Shown here: piece by piece, positions 45,541-57,198 of the stretch
Layout: each line of letters opens with the position of its first letter
Position numbering within the stretch: position 1 is the first letter of the stretch
DNA from: Rhodosorus marinus
Taxonomy: Eukaryota; Rhodophyta; Stylonematophyceae; Stylonematales; Stylonemataceae
NCBI GenBank assembly: GCA_029953675.1
Contig: JAMWBK010000009.1
Location: forward strand, 496,001 to 560,000
Reading direction: 5' to 3'
DNA: 64,000 nucleotides
Notes under the pieces: model-generated
Told to the model about the DNA's origin: nothing
Database searches by the model: none
Seen by the model: only the letters and a program-made list of their open reading frames with translations
Program-made: the position numbers and the translations under genes

Positions 45541-47796
45541 ATGTCTGAAAGTGACGACGTTGAGCAGCGGCTTGCCGAGCTTGACCTTAGCTGCCTGGAT
45601 GATCTTGGTGACGGATACCTCCGGACGGATTTCGGGCCTCACGTTGAAGCGCTGAGGATTCTTAGGAACAGTGATCGTGAATCTCAAATCAAGCAGCTCA
45701 AGGAAAGCAAGCGTCTGCTCGAGAGAGTTGTTGATCAGATTGCACCTCTTTGCGTGGAGACCTTCTCGGATGCCCTCGTCACCCTGTCCTCGGTGGGCAG
45801 AAGCGTTGAACAGATTAAGGGGCAAAACTGGAGCCCCTTAAGTGGTGAAAGGATTAGCGAGGCCGCGGACCATAGAAATGAAGATCTCGAGTCATCGTAC
45901 TACGAGCTTGTCAAAGCCACAGAGAGTCTCCGAATCCTTGACCTTACTGAGGAGTTCATGTGGATGCGGAAAGATGCGCAATCGGAACTAGTTCACGGTA
46001 ATCTTGCAGAAGGCGCAGCACTGTTGTCGAGAGCCGCTGAGATCTTAGCCAGGCCCCCGCTTAATGCGATTCAGGCGCTACGAGAGGAGCGGGAAGGCCT
46101 GGTGAACCAGCTCCGGGAGACTTTTGTCAACTGCGTGGGGCTTCTAGTATCTCGCCTGTCTGCAGCGGAGCGCTCCGGTGATGTCCGGGACGAGCCTACT
46201 TGGAAAGCCATACCGACGTTAGTCAATTCTTTGAAAACCCTCGAACAGGAGCGGGATATCGATACAGAAATCAAGCGCAGTCTTGTCACAGCTTTGTACG
46301 CAATGACATGGAAATATGTTCTCCTTGAAACAACCAACAAAGACAACTCTTCCATGATCAGCGCCTTGCATCAGACGACGGAGACAGCAGAGGATATCCG
46401 CGCCGGTGCTCTGCAGAGCATACTCCCTCAGGCCAGTGCGAGCACTTGTGAGAGGATCCTGGGCACAGTCTTTTGTCATATGACTAGTTTTCTGAGGCAT
46501 TCCTCCGACGTGGTTTCAGTGGTGAGCTAGAAATACATGAGCAACTTCTACCTTCAAAGTTCGCTGAAAACAACTCATGTTTCGTTGCATTTCAGCTCAC
46601 GCAAAGCTCTGCGAGAGAGTCAGAACTAGCTCTTACCAGCATTTGGGGCGCGGTTGAGGACATCCTTATGCAGTTGACGAAGGCGATGACTAGCCAAGAT
46701 GGCTGGGAGGGCAACACGTCACTGGCGCCCGTTCTTAGGGAGCCGCCGACGCTCTCACCGAACACAGAGCGCCTTTTCGCTCTGGTTCCTATTGTGAGAT
46801 CAGGTTTCCTTGAATTTTTCGACAGCGTGGACCGGGTCATGGCCTCCAGGAATGTTCTAAGGACCTTTCTAGATGACGTAGTAGAGACCAACCTGGTGCG
46901 AGAGATAGGACAGACCCTAGATAGGTTTCTCTTGTACTTGGACATTCCTCAAGGTCGGCTCAGCTTGATGGAACGTGAGGACGGGTCAGGTGACAGGCGT
47001 TCACAGATCGCGTTGTTCTATCAGCTTCAGGTTTTTCTTGACATGGTATGAATCCGCTGTAACCTCATCATCCATGACGTGTGCCGCTGTACCCCCGAAC
47101 ACCGTCGCTTCTCTCCATTTCTATGCAGTTTGAGTTCCAAAAAATGAGCAAAATGCGGCAGTTTCAGTACTAGTCGAAAGTGACCGCCAGTGATAAGTAT
47201 CTGAACTCTCTCGTGTGAACTTGTCCTGTTCCTAGGCTATGAAGTCGCTGCAATCCTGTGAATATTCTGATGTGTTTTTCTTCGACGAATTTCTCGAAGC
47301 GTTCAGTGAGCGCTGGTCCAATCTTGTACAAATGGTCGAATCTTGGACCTACGCTAGTTATCTTCGCGCTGAAGTTGGCCCAGTGAGGGACACCCCACAA
47401 ACAGCAGATTCGTCCGTTGAGGCTGTAATGCAGTCTGTCATCGGGTCAGAACTTTTCGGACGTCTTCGGGACCTGTGCGAAAGCGTTGACCTCGCAGCGC
47501 TGTTCTTCATGAGCGATGAGCAGAGGGATTTTGCCTCCAGATTGAGCTCTGCGTTTGCCTCTCTATCCGCTACTCTCAGTGCCGGTTGTACGTGGCTACG
47601 CCAACAGCATTCGCAGAGCACTGCTGTTCCAACGACAGAGGGGGATGCAAGTAGTGCTGAGAGTTTCCAGAGCTGGCGTAGGCTGAAGAAACATCAGGAC
47701 GAACTAGCAAAGGTGGCTGCTGATACATCGGCTTTGGTACATCTCGATGCGTTGATAGCTCTCTATGTCAAATCGCCATCATCGCTGTCTGAGTAG
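45541..47796 (+). CDS. CATCHR-type vesicle tether subunit, ZW10-like
   Basis: Three exons, 45541-46521, 46596-47045 and 47236-47796, all GT-AG with phase-0 junctions, giving 663 aa. The protein is almost entirely helical. The N-terminal ~170 residues follow the pattern of ZW10 N-terminal domains: a coiled coil (QLKESKRLLERVVDQIAPL...SVGRSVEQIKGQ), then YYELVKATESLRIL...ELVHGNLAEGAALLSRAAEIL, then PLNAIQALREEREGL. ZW10 belongs to the NRZ/Dsl1 tether that captures Golgi-to-ER vesicles and, in animals, to a kinetochore complex. COG and exocyst subunits share this architecture, so a different CATCHR subunit is possible. The gene model is firmer than the name. Confidence 0.55.
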
Positions 47797-49727
47797 CCTT
47801 GTGTCTATATCCTCCAAGAATCTGTCTACCAGCAAGCGTGTAAAAATGCCGAAACTTGGTCTTGTACAAACCACAGATAGAAAAGTCACTCGTACTGTGC
47901 GTCAAATCAATAGAGTCGTCCAACTAAAACTGTGAGTAGAGGAAAGCAAAGTGAGGTCGGGTATCGAAATCTAGCAGGCAGAGTACTTAGAACCGAGAAG
48001 TAGCTCCGCTAAGTACCTGAAGAGTCTGTCAACAATCAAAGTGTAATGAAGAGGTGGGAACAGCTGCAAGGCTGGTCCCTGGAGATCGGTTTCGCAGGAC
48101 AGCTGTGAAGACGAAATTTCTTCTAAAAACAATTATCTTCGAGTTCGTTGAATTCTGGATTCTAACGGAAGTGTCCATCTTCAGAAACTTGGACCGGATG
48201 GCGTAGGTCTGCTGAGCCAAGCTCTTCCAGCTAAGCGTTTCTTCTAGACACGGGTTAAGAACAGCAAAGCTTCGCCAGCGAACGTCTCACCCATCACGAC
48301 AGATTGGTGGCACTGGGGTGTGCGATATGCAGGCCGCGCCCCTCTGTTCGTGCTCCAGATGAAACACTCTGGAAACAATCAAAACGATCTCATACCCCCC
48401 AAAAAAGAAAAACGAAGGTGCCGCTCCTCGAAACGTAGGACAGTGTGATCGAACGCGCCGGGCCAGAGGTCGAGCTAGCCTACCTTAGTTTGTCTTTCCA
48501 ATCGTATCCGTATCTCCACAAGTCTTTCGGCTCCTGAAATACTAACTGCAGAGGCCAAGCTGGGTGCAGCCACTACCCCCAAAGATTACGGACTTTTCAA
48601 GCTCTACCCTCCCAAAACCTTCCAAAAAGCCTTGTTTAGTAATAGCCCCCCCGGCATTGCAATGTTTTATCCAAAACCTGTGTTTCCGCACAAAACAAGA
48701 GTGGACAAACAAACCACGATTTTTTTTGGAGGGGGTAGGTTGTTGCCTACCACCAGATCTAGAAAACCTGAATAAAGTAATAGAAAGATCAGCTTTGAGT
48801 TGAAAAGACAACCTGAACAAAACAGTCCAAAAAACCGTTTCAACAAATTCTCTCACAAAATCTGTCCGATTGCGACTCCCCCCGATATTCTTTTGTTTTC
48901 AAAAATACCGTATATTTTTCTTCATTATTAAATCTACGTGACATGTACAAAACGTACTAATCGATTTTATCAGACAATTTATGACAATCCCGACATGATG
49001 ACAGGCTGTCGGACATCCAGCACCAAAAAAAAACGAGTCAAAAAAGGTAGGACACGTGTCCCAAGCCGGAAACGTTTTTTTAAATTCGATCTTACGAAAG
49101 AGGTCAAAAGAAAAAAAAAAAAAATTCCCTACGGTGTTTTTCGAGCTTTTTAAGCCGATTTTGGTTTGCTGGATCGATGCGATGGTTTTGTTTCTTAGGG
49201 TCTCGTCCCGAGTGTGGGTTTTTGGGGGGGTTTAAAAGACGCTGGGGAGTGTATAGAGAGACAAAAAAGGTGGATTTTTACAGGAGTGCTTGTATTGTTG
49301 TGGAAAAATTGGGTTTTTACCGGTCTAGTCTGGAGCACCCGTAGAAGGAGGGAAAAAGGTGGGGGGTTTGACGTTACTGTTAGAGTTTGAAGAGAACAGA
49401 AAGTATGGGGATGGTGAGGGGGGGAGGGGAGAGGAGGGTAATGGGTAGGGTGGATGTAAGTATGATGTTTTTTTGGTGGGGGGAGGGGAAGGTGGGAGGG
49501 GGATGGGGGTAGAGGTGAAGGAGTTGGAGGAGAGATCGTTTGGATTAGACGAAGAGCTGTGTGTGTGTTTTGGGGATGGTTTTTTTGAGGGGGTTGGTTT
49601 GAGTGAGTGGGTGTGAGGTTTTTGGTTTAGTTTTTAGGGTTTGGTTTGGTCGGAGGTGGTGGGCGGGGGGGGGGAGGGGGTTGGGAGTTTTTTTGGCTCT
49701 GGTTAGGAGCTTGGAGTAGGTTGTAGA
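47797..49727. other. Intergenic region, no gene seen
   Basis: 1.9 kb. From 49160 on the + strand becomes strongly G/T-rich with G runs (49430-49680), and poly-A/poly-T runs occur near 49100. This is probably promoter and leader of the following gene. Confidence 0.45.
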
Positions 49728-51622
49728 ATGGAGGTTGTTGCTCCACCGCCTCCGCCTCCTCCTCCGGCGCCGTTAAGGGATACTTCTTCGGTAGGTCGTT
49801 TGATGCTTCCCTCAATGATCGGCTGGGTTTTGCTGAAGGAGACCCTTTTTTTGTGAGAGCTTGTCGGCTTCTGTTTCTGAGCTCGGTTTCTCCGTTTTGT
49901 TCTTCCTTTCCAAGGGTTCTAAGGATCTGCCTGCTGCGCCACCGGTTGCTGAAATGTCGGCCGAGGAAACACTGACTGAAGAAACACCGGCTACGGTTTC
50001 ACCGGCTGCTGAGATAGAGGCTACGGAAATACCGGCTGCTGCGATAGACGCTACGGAACTCCCGGCTGCTGATATAGACGCTACGGAAATACCGGCTGCT
50101 GAGATAGACGCTACGGAAACGCCGACTGCTGAGACAGAGGATACGGAAATGCCGACTGCTGAGACAGAGGATACGGAAATGCCGGCTGCTAAGACTGAGG
50201 CTACAGGAATACTGGCTGCTGAGACAGATGCAAAGGAATCACCGACCGCAGAAACTGGAGGAGTGGAAGCGTCCCTTGAGTCGGCGAAAGCAGTTATTGT
50301 TGAAGAACCGGACCGATTGGAGGCTGTTGCCAACGCTTTAGTTGGGGAGCCCAAGCTGAATCCCTCGGATGAAATCGTTGTTGTGGGGGGAGAGAAGTCA
50401 GCGTCCGCTGATAACATAGTCGGGGCGGATGAGATCAACATGGCCTCAGTAGACGAGAAAGAAACACTTCTCGGCACTACTCTAAACGAGGAACGGGTCC
50501 CGTCGAGTGCCGCAGATAAAGTTGGCCCCAAGGAGGTTAGCCTGATTGAGGATCTCTCGAAGACGATTTCGTTCATGGCGGATCCGATGACAATATTTTT
50601 CGCGGAGATCGTCGTAATTTTGTTCATCAACGCTGCATATTCACCTATTTTGCAGACTTGGTTTTGCCGGATCGTTATTCCGCCGGTCCTCATCTCAAGT
50701 GTAGCCTTAGGATTCTTTTGGCGACGGGAATCGATCTCACCAAATCGGATACTGGAAGCGTTGAGCGAGCAAGAACAGAAAAGAGTGGCTGACTTTGAGG
50801 TAAGGAACTTTATCTGAGGAGAGGAGATACGCTGCCTGACCACCATTTGGTTCAGAAGACCTCATCTTTTCACGTTCGCGTTGTTTCGCATCTCCCAGAA
50901 ACGACTGAAGGAAAGAACTAGCGCCCTCGATGCTAAAGAAAAAGCTCTCTTTCTCGAGGAGGAGAAGCTGCGTGCTGTTCGGGACCAGCTGAAGGACGGC
51001 CTGCTCCAGCAGGCAAGCACAGGACAGCCTGATGATGCACAACCTCAGCGCGGAGTAGAGCTTGGACCATCTGCGTCGGTAAGTGTCCTCGTAATGCCTT
51101 GCTGAAGCAAATTAGAGGAAGCTGAAGGTCCTTGTCTGCTTTCGGGTTGGCTCTGCTTTCGCCGATTCGCGATCAATAGCTGGAGGCTGCTGGAGAACCT
51201 GCAAGGAAAACTGTGGAGGAGTTCCTTCCCCCGCGCACTCTGGCCGGCGCCCAAATAAAACTTGACGCGAACATGATCCATATTTGTCAGCACGCGTTCG
51301 AGACCTTTGAAGAACGCGAGCGCGTGCTCCAGGCCCGGGCAAATCTCGGTCTGGATTCTAACACGGCTGAAATGAGCAGAACCGAACTTCAGAAGAAGTC
51401 GAAGGAACAGAGTGTTGGAATCCTAGCTAGGTAATCGACCTGTTTCCAATGTCTTTCTAGTGCACACGACTCATGCTGCTTCTCAGAGCAGATCGGGCCT
51501 AACCTTGCCGTTATTTGTGTTCACAACCTGACAGCTTCTTGCACAGGGTCAGACCATACTCGAGCGTGCCAGCGATGATAAAACCAAACAAAAAGCTGCT
51601 CATGAGCCGTCGTATCGATTGA
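49728..51622 (+). CDS. Membrane protein with decapeptide repeats and coiled coil, unknown function
   Basis: Proposed exons 49728-49790, 49858-50799, 50899-51078, 51180-51430 and 51547-51622 give 503 aa with an intact frame. The N-terminus has a run of eight prolines. Residues ~55-145 hold about ten tandem decapeptides of the type EIDATEIPAA, acidic and Thr/Pro-rich. Two hydrophobic segments follow (TIFFAEIVVILFINAAY, IVIPPVLISSVALGFFW), then a coiled coil (LSEQEQKRVADFE joined to KRLKERTSALDAKEKALFLEEEKLRAV). The end is basic. The coiled coil runs smoothly across the exon 2/3 junction, which supports the model. No family is recognised. The opposite strand is also open over the repeats, a side effect of the repeat. 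The last acceptor could be 51535 instead (same frame). Confidence 0.65.
49960..50230 (+). repeat. 30-bp coding minisatellite
   Basis: About nine tandem copies of a 30-bp unit like GAGATAGACGCTACGGAAAT plus ACCGGCTGCT. Substitutions are mostly A/G changes within codons, and every copy keeps the 10-codon frame, so the array is selected or recently expanded coding sequence. Confidence 0.9.
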
Positions 51623-53340
51623 CCTACATTCATTGTTTCTAAAAGTATGTTCGGACCTGAAGGTGATAACCAAAATTTTTGGAGTGAAGAAAATAGTGTT
51701 CCCAAAGGAGTTGCGATGTCTTTTATTTGATGGAACCGTAGGAGCTACGAGCCGCAGTCTGCAGCTTTTCGAGGGTCGTCCCTTATCGTACCTGAACGTT
51801 CTTGCACCCTTTCCGGAGAAGGAGCTTATTACGGGGTCGAAAATTCGGCCGAAAAGGAAGCAGTAAACTTTCATATCGTCCTTTGCTTCGGATAACATTT
51901 AGCCTTTGGTTTTAAAAATATCCAAGTCTTACGGACAGAGGAGGTTAGGTGAAGCTCCGCAACTTTTTGAAGAGCTCTGTGATAAACGGTTTCTGCTCTC
52001 AAATATCTTCCGGAAGTTCACGAACTGGCACTTTTGCTCTGGAGGCCGTGACTGTGTCTCATGACCCCCTCGCGCGCTTCTACTCCTGGACATCCTCTCT
52101 TTGGATTTGAACTCTGAACTTTCGCATGTTTTGCTATATGAGCTCCTGAGGCGATATCTTCAGCTGGCACCGAACCCAGTTTACTACCGTTACTAGTGTA
52201 CTAGCAGTAGGGTTGTGCCATGTGGGTTGGGTTTTTCGCTGCTTCCCCCACCTCCCCCTTAAACCCACCTGTTTTCGCGGGTTTAACCACTTCTGGGTCG
52301 TAAACAATACGAAAAACCCAAACCACTTGGCACAAACCTACTAGCAGTACTAGACTCTTCAGAACAGCGTGGGCGTCAGTCGAGACTGCTTAGGCAAAAC
52401 TCAGAAACATTACCATTGAATCATCGCGTCCCATTACATCCTCATGCGAGTCTATCACTGATGGGAAAAGATCTGAGTAAAGGCTGGACGCCAAAAGTCA
52501 AATCTGCATAGTTTAACTGAGCCCCTCATCAGTTCCGCGAGAGGAACTGGTACCCATGTACTACCCTCGAAGACAGCCGGCGTCAGGGCTTGTGCTCCAA
52601 ATCTCTCAACTCAGGCTCCGTGATGTGAGACCATGGTTTCTCATCGTTGACTCCATTGCTAAGTCACTCTCCACCTACTCGGGCCAATAATCATGTTTCA
52701 ACAATACGGCCTTTTAACCACCAGGGAAACGACGGGCTCGAAACAGGGGACTCTGGAGCCAGCGGGGTCGCATATGTCACGAAACCTTTATCATGAAGAG
52801 CGTCTTTGAGGTAATACGAGCCGACTGCTTCAGCATCTCAAGTGCCTTGCTTGAGCCATGCAGGCCCATGCCTTTTAATAGGTTCTTGAAGCCCCTTCGC
52901 GCGTCGCGATCCCCAACCGCAAACCACACCTTGAAATACAATAATATATTCAAAATTCATGATCCGCTTCCTCCAATTACAGCCAATTTTACTATATTTT
53001 ATCATTCATTCAATATTTTCAGTATCTGAATAATAGATGATATTATTCACCTAATCCAATAGACTCATATTTTTATTTTACGATAGCTGAGGAGAGTTTG
53101 ATTTATTTAAATATTTAAGATCTGCATCTATTTTATTTGCTATTACAGTATTATGTTATTTGAATATTATATGAATTTATAAAAATGTTCGAAGTTTCCG
53201 TTGGCGGAGGACTTTTTGGTTTTCAATACGGGGAAGTGAATCGATTGGTGGAGATGGACTAGTGCTTTGGTAGTGGGATAGTGTGGATGGAAGAGGGGGG
53301 TGTGAACAGGTTTGTAGAATAGATTTTATTGAAGGATCAG
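51623..53340. other. Intergenic region containing a MITE
   Basis: No gene recognised. A hairpin element lies at 52210-52338 (listed separately). 52920-53180 is very AT-rich and probably belongs to the promoter of the FMN reductase gene. Confidence 0.45.
52210..52338. mobile_element. 129-bp hairpin MITE with direct-repeat flanks
   Basis: Terminal inverted repeats of 29 bp (52210-52238 and 52310-52338) match at 26 of 29 positions; the outer ends are GGGTTGTGCCA and TGGCACAAACC. Both sides are flanked by TACTAGCAGTA (52199-52209 and 52339-52349), part of which is the target duplication. If the TA is counted in the element, the end reads TAGGG..., like hAT superfamily termini, with an 8-9 bp duplication. 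No coding capacity. Confidence 0.82.
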
Positions 53341-54096
53341 ATGGCATTTGTATCATTGAGTAAGCTGGTGCGGTCACCTGGGCTGCGGGGGCTACGGTAC
53401 TGCACGAGACGCGCCGTATCGAGCTCTGCGGGTGGTGATGGATCGAATCTGAGCTTGAAGTTGCTGGTATTTCTGGGGAGTACGAGGCCGAATCGAATGT
53501 GTGCGAGGGTTAGTTCGTACGTTGTTCGAACGTTGGAACAGAGGGGGCATCAGGTTGAAGTTGTGGATCCTGTCGAGTTGGATCTGCCGCTACTACGGCA
53601 ACCGGTATTTGCTTATCCGCCCGGGAAGGCCCCGAAGGTTTTATTGGAGCTTGAAGAGAAGATCAAGGCGGCTGATGGCTACGTAATCGTATCTCCCGAG
53701 TACAACCACAGCTTCAGCCCAGCGATCGGCAATACCCTCGGACACTTTGGCGGTTCTTGCTTTGCCTTCAAGTCGAGCTCGATCGTGACCTATTCGATCG
53801 GACAGTTCGCAGGCATCAGAGCAGCGATGAGCCTCCGTCCGTTCCTCAGTGAGCTAGGGTGTCTACCCGTCAGCGCGATCTTCAGCATAGCCAAAGTGGG
53901 CGAAGTGTTCAACCCGGATGGGTCTTTCAAGGATGGACAAGATGACAAGCGATGGGACGGCTACGCCGCGAAGTGTTTCGGTCAGCTGGAATGGGTAGGA
54001 TCAGCGTTCAAGAAACACCGCCAGGTCGTAGACCCGTTCAGTAGCTCTCCACCGAACGTGAAAATGGAAGACAGATACATGCCCGAATCCGAATAG
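53341..54096 (+). CDS. NAD(P)H-dependent FMN reductase, flavodoxin-like, organelle-targeted
   Basis: Single exon, 251 aa. The family reduces FMN or quinones and other substrates using NAD(P)H. The leader MAFVSLSKLVRSPGLRGLRYCTRRAVSSS is basic, Ser/Arg-rich and has Phe at position 3, as in red-algal and glaucophyte plastid transit peptides. The mature domain starts KLLVFLGSTRPNRMCARV (phosphate-binding loop of FMN reductases) and has the second flavin loop VSPEYNHSFSPAIGNTL, both canonical. Only this ATG (53341) gives a sensible leader; the frame is open a few codons upstream without ATG. Chromate and azo reductases share the fold, so the natural substrate is unknown. Confidence 0.88.
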   Translation: MAFVSLSKLVRSPGLRGLRYCTRRAVSSSAGGDGSNLSLKLLVFLGSTRPNRMCARVSSYVVRTLEQRGHQVEVVDPVELDLPLLRQPVFAYPPGKAPKVLLELEEKIKAADGYVIVSPEYNHSFSPAIGNTLGHFGGSCFAFKSSSIVTYSIGQFAGIRAAMSLRPFLSELGCLPVSAIFSIAKVGEVFNPDGSFKDGQDDKRWDGYAAKCFGQLEWVGSAFKKHRQVVDPFSSSPPNVKMEDRYMPESE

Positions 54097-55071
54097 CGAA
54101 GGTCCTTCAAAGAGAGAGACACAAACCATACAAGAGCGGGCCAGAGGAGCAAAAGTGAGAAATGCTCGAAGCCGCTGGGAAATAACGATCCATTGTGAAC
54201 CTCACAAGATCAGGATTGAAATGACTTGGGATTTTTAAAGAATAGCCTTTCTGCTGAACACCAGCCCCTCCGCGATGGAGTCCGACAGGGAAGCTCAAAC
54301 TGGGGAAGAGCAGAATCGACAACGACTTAGGATTCTCAACTTGGTAATGAAGGATCATGATAACGATTGTTGTGTACTAATATGCCTGCCATAGATGCCC
54401 CTCGAAACTCAAACAGACGAACACTTGTTTTCCGTGAGCTTCCACTCACGAGGATCTCGGTGAAGAGGTAATCTCACACGCCTCGACAAACGACGGGACT
54501 ATGTGAGTGACCTCGTGCACGTGTTCAGAGCAGCAGAATGCTAGACCTACTCGGTCTTCTCATTGCAGTTGGACAACTTACTTCTCTGTTTTACACGAGG
54601 TCTGCACCAATCAGCCCCTCAATCGGCTCCATCGTTGCAGCAAAGCTTCAGGGTACTTCGAAACATTTCCGCGCACCCTCATTGAAACCCTAGCCGTTCA
54701 CTAGCAGGGACAAAGATGACGCGCTGTCGATTATAGAGAAGTGCTTCTCGAACCGTGGAAGCGCAGGCCATATCGGGATGCAGTGTCCGTCCAATCATAT
54801 ACGTCACTTTCGTAACCCACTGAAACCCTTTGCCATGCTGAACGTCTGATCGCTTTGGATCCACCTTTCTCATGCTCGGTTGGAAGTTAGCCGGTTGCGT
54901 TTTCAGCTCTGACATGAGATCGAATCGATCTCATGCGATGGAGGTTTGATTGATCGTTTTGTCCTGTTTCCAGCGCTCTGTTCCGTGTGCACATCTGGCG
55001 ATTACGGATAACCCATCCCAACCCCTTGGGGGAATTTTTTTTTATTTCACGTAGAGATACTCCTGTTTTGC
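54097..55071. other. Convergent intergenic region
   Basis: Between the 3' ends of the FMN reductase (+) and TEX264-like A (-). No gene seen. Confidence 0.5.
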
Positions 55072-55737
55072 TTAAGCGTCCTTTTTGGGCTCTGTGGATC
55101 TGAGAGTTCTGGGATCCAGCGCCTTGATGGATGGATAGTCCATCTGTTCCAAGGTCGAAGCTTCCAAAGGCGCGTATGTGACGACGTTATAGGTCTGGTT
55201 GTAAACCTCAATGACATACTTGAGATGAGCGCCCTTCTCCTCGGCGGCTCTGTGAAGCTCTCCGAAGACCTTCGAGAGGTACATAAGCAAGCTCGGAACA
55301 AAGAACGGCCAACCTCTCAGCCGGAATTTGCCGTAGAGACAGTTACCCGAAACCAGCGGATACTTCTCGAAACCCGCGGCGGCGAGCTTTGCAGCAAAGG
55401 TCTCGCGCTCCTCCGCCGGAATATCTTCGAGGACAACTCCAACCATCGCTCGACTGCCTTCGAAGTCACCGAACTCCTTCTCCATGTCCTTAGGATCGTC
55501 GTAGTAAATCCCAAGCCTCCTGACATCCGGCGAACACTCCAGCTGGAAGACCTCACTGAACAGAGGGCCCAGTTTCTCGTATGGGCCAACCTGAATCTTC
55601 AACATAGCAGTCTTTCCAGAGAGGCCGACATCACCCTCCTGTGCTCGTACCATCTTGAAACCGCCAACGAATCCAAACGCAGCAAGTCCAGCCGCAACAA
55701 CAGCAGCTCCCACACCAAGTCCTACCAGCAACGCCAT
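55072..55737 (-). CDS. TEX264-like protein A (membrane-anchored GyrI-like domain)
   Basis: Single exon, 221 aa. An N-terminal membrane segment (VGLGVGAAVVAAGLAAFGFVGGF) is followed by a GyrI-like domain: KTAMLKIQVGPYEKLGPLFSEVF, RLGIYYDDPKDM, VGVVLEDIPAEE, GFEKYPLVSG and RGWPFFVPSLLMYLSKVF. This matches human TEX264 in order and motif (VAYKFHMGLY, IAVYYDNPH, VGSILSE). TEX264 is an ER-phagy receptor and VCP adaptor. The C-terminal tail contains DYPSI, a possible LIR of form Y-x-x-I, near where TEX264 has its LIR. A paralogue lies at 62722-63375. The fold and family are clear; an ER-phagy role is inference. Confidence 0.85.
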   Translation of the reverse strand: MALLVGLGVGAAVVAAGLAAFGFVGGFKMVRAQEGDVGLSGKTAMLKIQVGPYEKLGPLFSEVFQLECSPDVRRLGIYYDDPKDMEKEFGDFEGSRAMVGVVLEDIPAEERETFAAKLAAAGFEKYPLVSGNCLYGKFRLRGWPFFVPSLLMYLSKVFGELHRAAEEKGAHLKYVIEVYNQTYNVVTYAPLEASTLEQMDYPSIKALDPRTLRSTEPKKDA

Positions 55738-57198
55738 GATTCAACTTTCAACAGAACAATACTAGAATCAAACCAGGTTCCTGTCTTCCTCCTCACCCTC
55801 AGGACTGTCAAAGACACATAACACTGCCTCTACCGATATAAATCACCTCAGACGAGGGAAGAAGATCTCTATACTGATAGCGCTGCGTTTCTGGTCGTCG
55901 CGCCAACTAAATCGAGTGTGTTCAAAACTAACAAATCGCTAGGTATCGGGGGGGAGAAGGGGACCGGCTGCCACCAAAAAACAAAACTAACCGTTCTATC
56001 TCCGTTTCTGTCTCTCTGGCCATCCCAGAAAACCTCTAAAACAATATTCACGTGTGCCGTAAGACCCTTCAAAACAAGATTTAGCTCCTTCCTTCGGCCT
56101 TTACAACGGGTTTTTTTTTTCCCAAATTTTTTTTCTTCAGGATTCATGCGTAGAAACAAAAGCTTGATGCTAATCACATCATCCAAGAAATTTCTTCTTC
56201 ATCAAGAAGAGGGACAGTCATCCCTTCCCCCCCCCTCCATCCACGACCAAACCCCCTTTTGACTTCTAACCCCAACGCTTCGTCGGAATAAGTCGATCTT
56301 GAATTCCCAAATAAAAAGGGTAAACAGTATCTCAAGTCTTATCTCTTTATAAGTGTCACTCTATTTATTAACTCTAGAAACCAAATATTATTTGAAATAT
56401 GATAATTTCGAGATGATAAGAACGACGCTTAAATATGTGGTTAAAAATTCCGTTGACATTAGATTGATTGAATCGTTTTAAGTGTCACTTGGTGAGAAAT
56501 CCTATAATATGTACGGTTTGGGTTTAAAAACTGTACAATTGGTTTAGGCGGAGTTGAAATGGTTGGTGGCGCGCTTTCGGGAGGTTGCAGGAGGATAGCG
56601 ACGGGATGACTGGTTTTTAATAATGGTATGCCTCATGTGAGGACAAGAATGTGGATATTGTTTAGGTATGGTCGGAAACGGGCAACCGTTTTGGTGACTG
56701 GGTTTGGCGTCGGAGTTTTTCCTGGACATGCACAGGGTTAGGAGCAATCGAAGCAATGTGCGCAAAAAATGATGAGCGGTGTTGATTTTCTCAGTGGTCG
56801 TGTCTTCACATGTTAGCGATTGTTTAGTTCATGGCTAGGGTCGTTCCTTGCAATCTTGGTGCTGGTCAGAGTATCAAAAAAAAAACAGTCGAAAAGCCCG
56901 CAATCAGCCCGCCTCGGTCAACGTTCACGTGCGGGTGTGAACAAGCGTTCTTCTCCAGGCCTGCGTATGGAAGGCGCACAATACGAAATCGCCTCACTTA
57001 TCCGTCCAAAAATTACAAACTGGCGCCATCACTTTGCCTTGCGCTGAGCAATCATTGACTGGACTCGATCTGCTCTTCAGCCCCCAGCACTTGACTCGAT
57101 CAAAGCAATGCTGATGAGCGAATCTATCCACCGATGAAGTTCATGTGAAATCTGCTCAAGAGCGAAGGTACAGCGGTAATGACTGGGCCGTATTGTTC
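55738..57198. other. Intergenic region, no gene seen
   Basis: Promoter side of TEX264-like A. 56290-56480 is AT-rich. ORFs are short and unrecognised. Confidence 0.45.

Noticed and set aside
49812-50846. 344-codon minus-strand ORF rich in Ser/Val/Ala repeats
   Set aside because: It is the reverse of the 30-bp coding minisatellite. The + strand frame has membrane segments, a coiled coil and matching splice sites into further exons; the minus frame has only low-complexity repeats.
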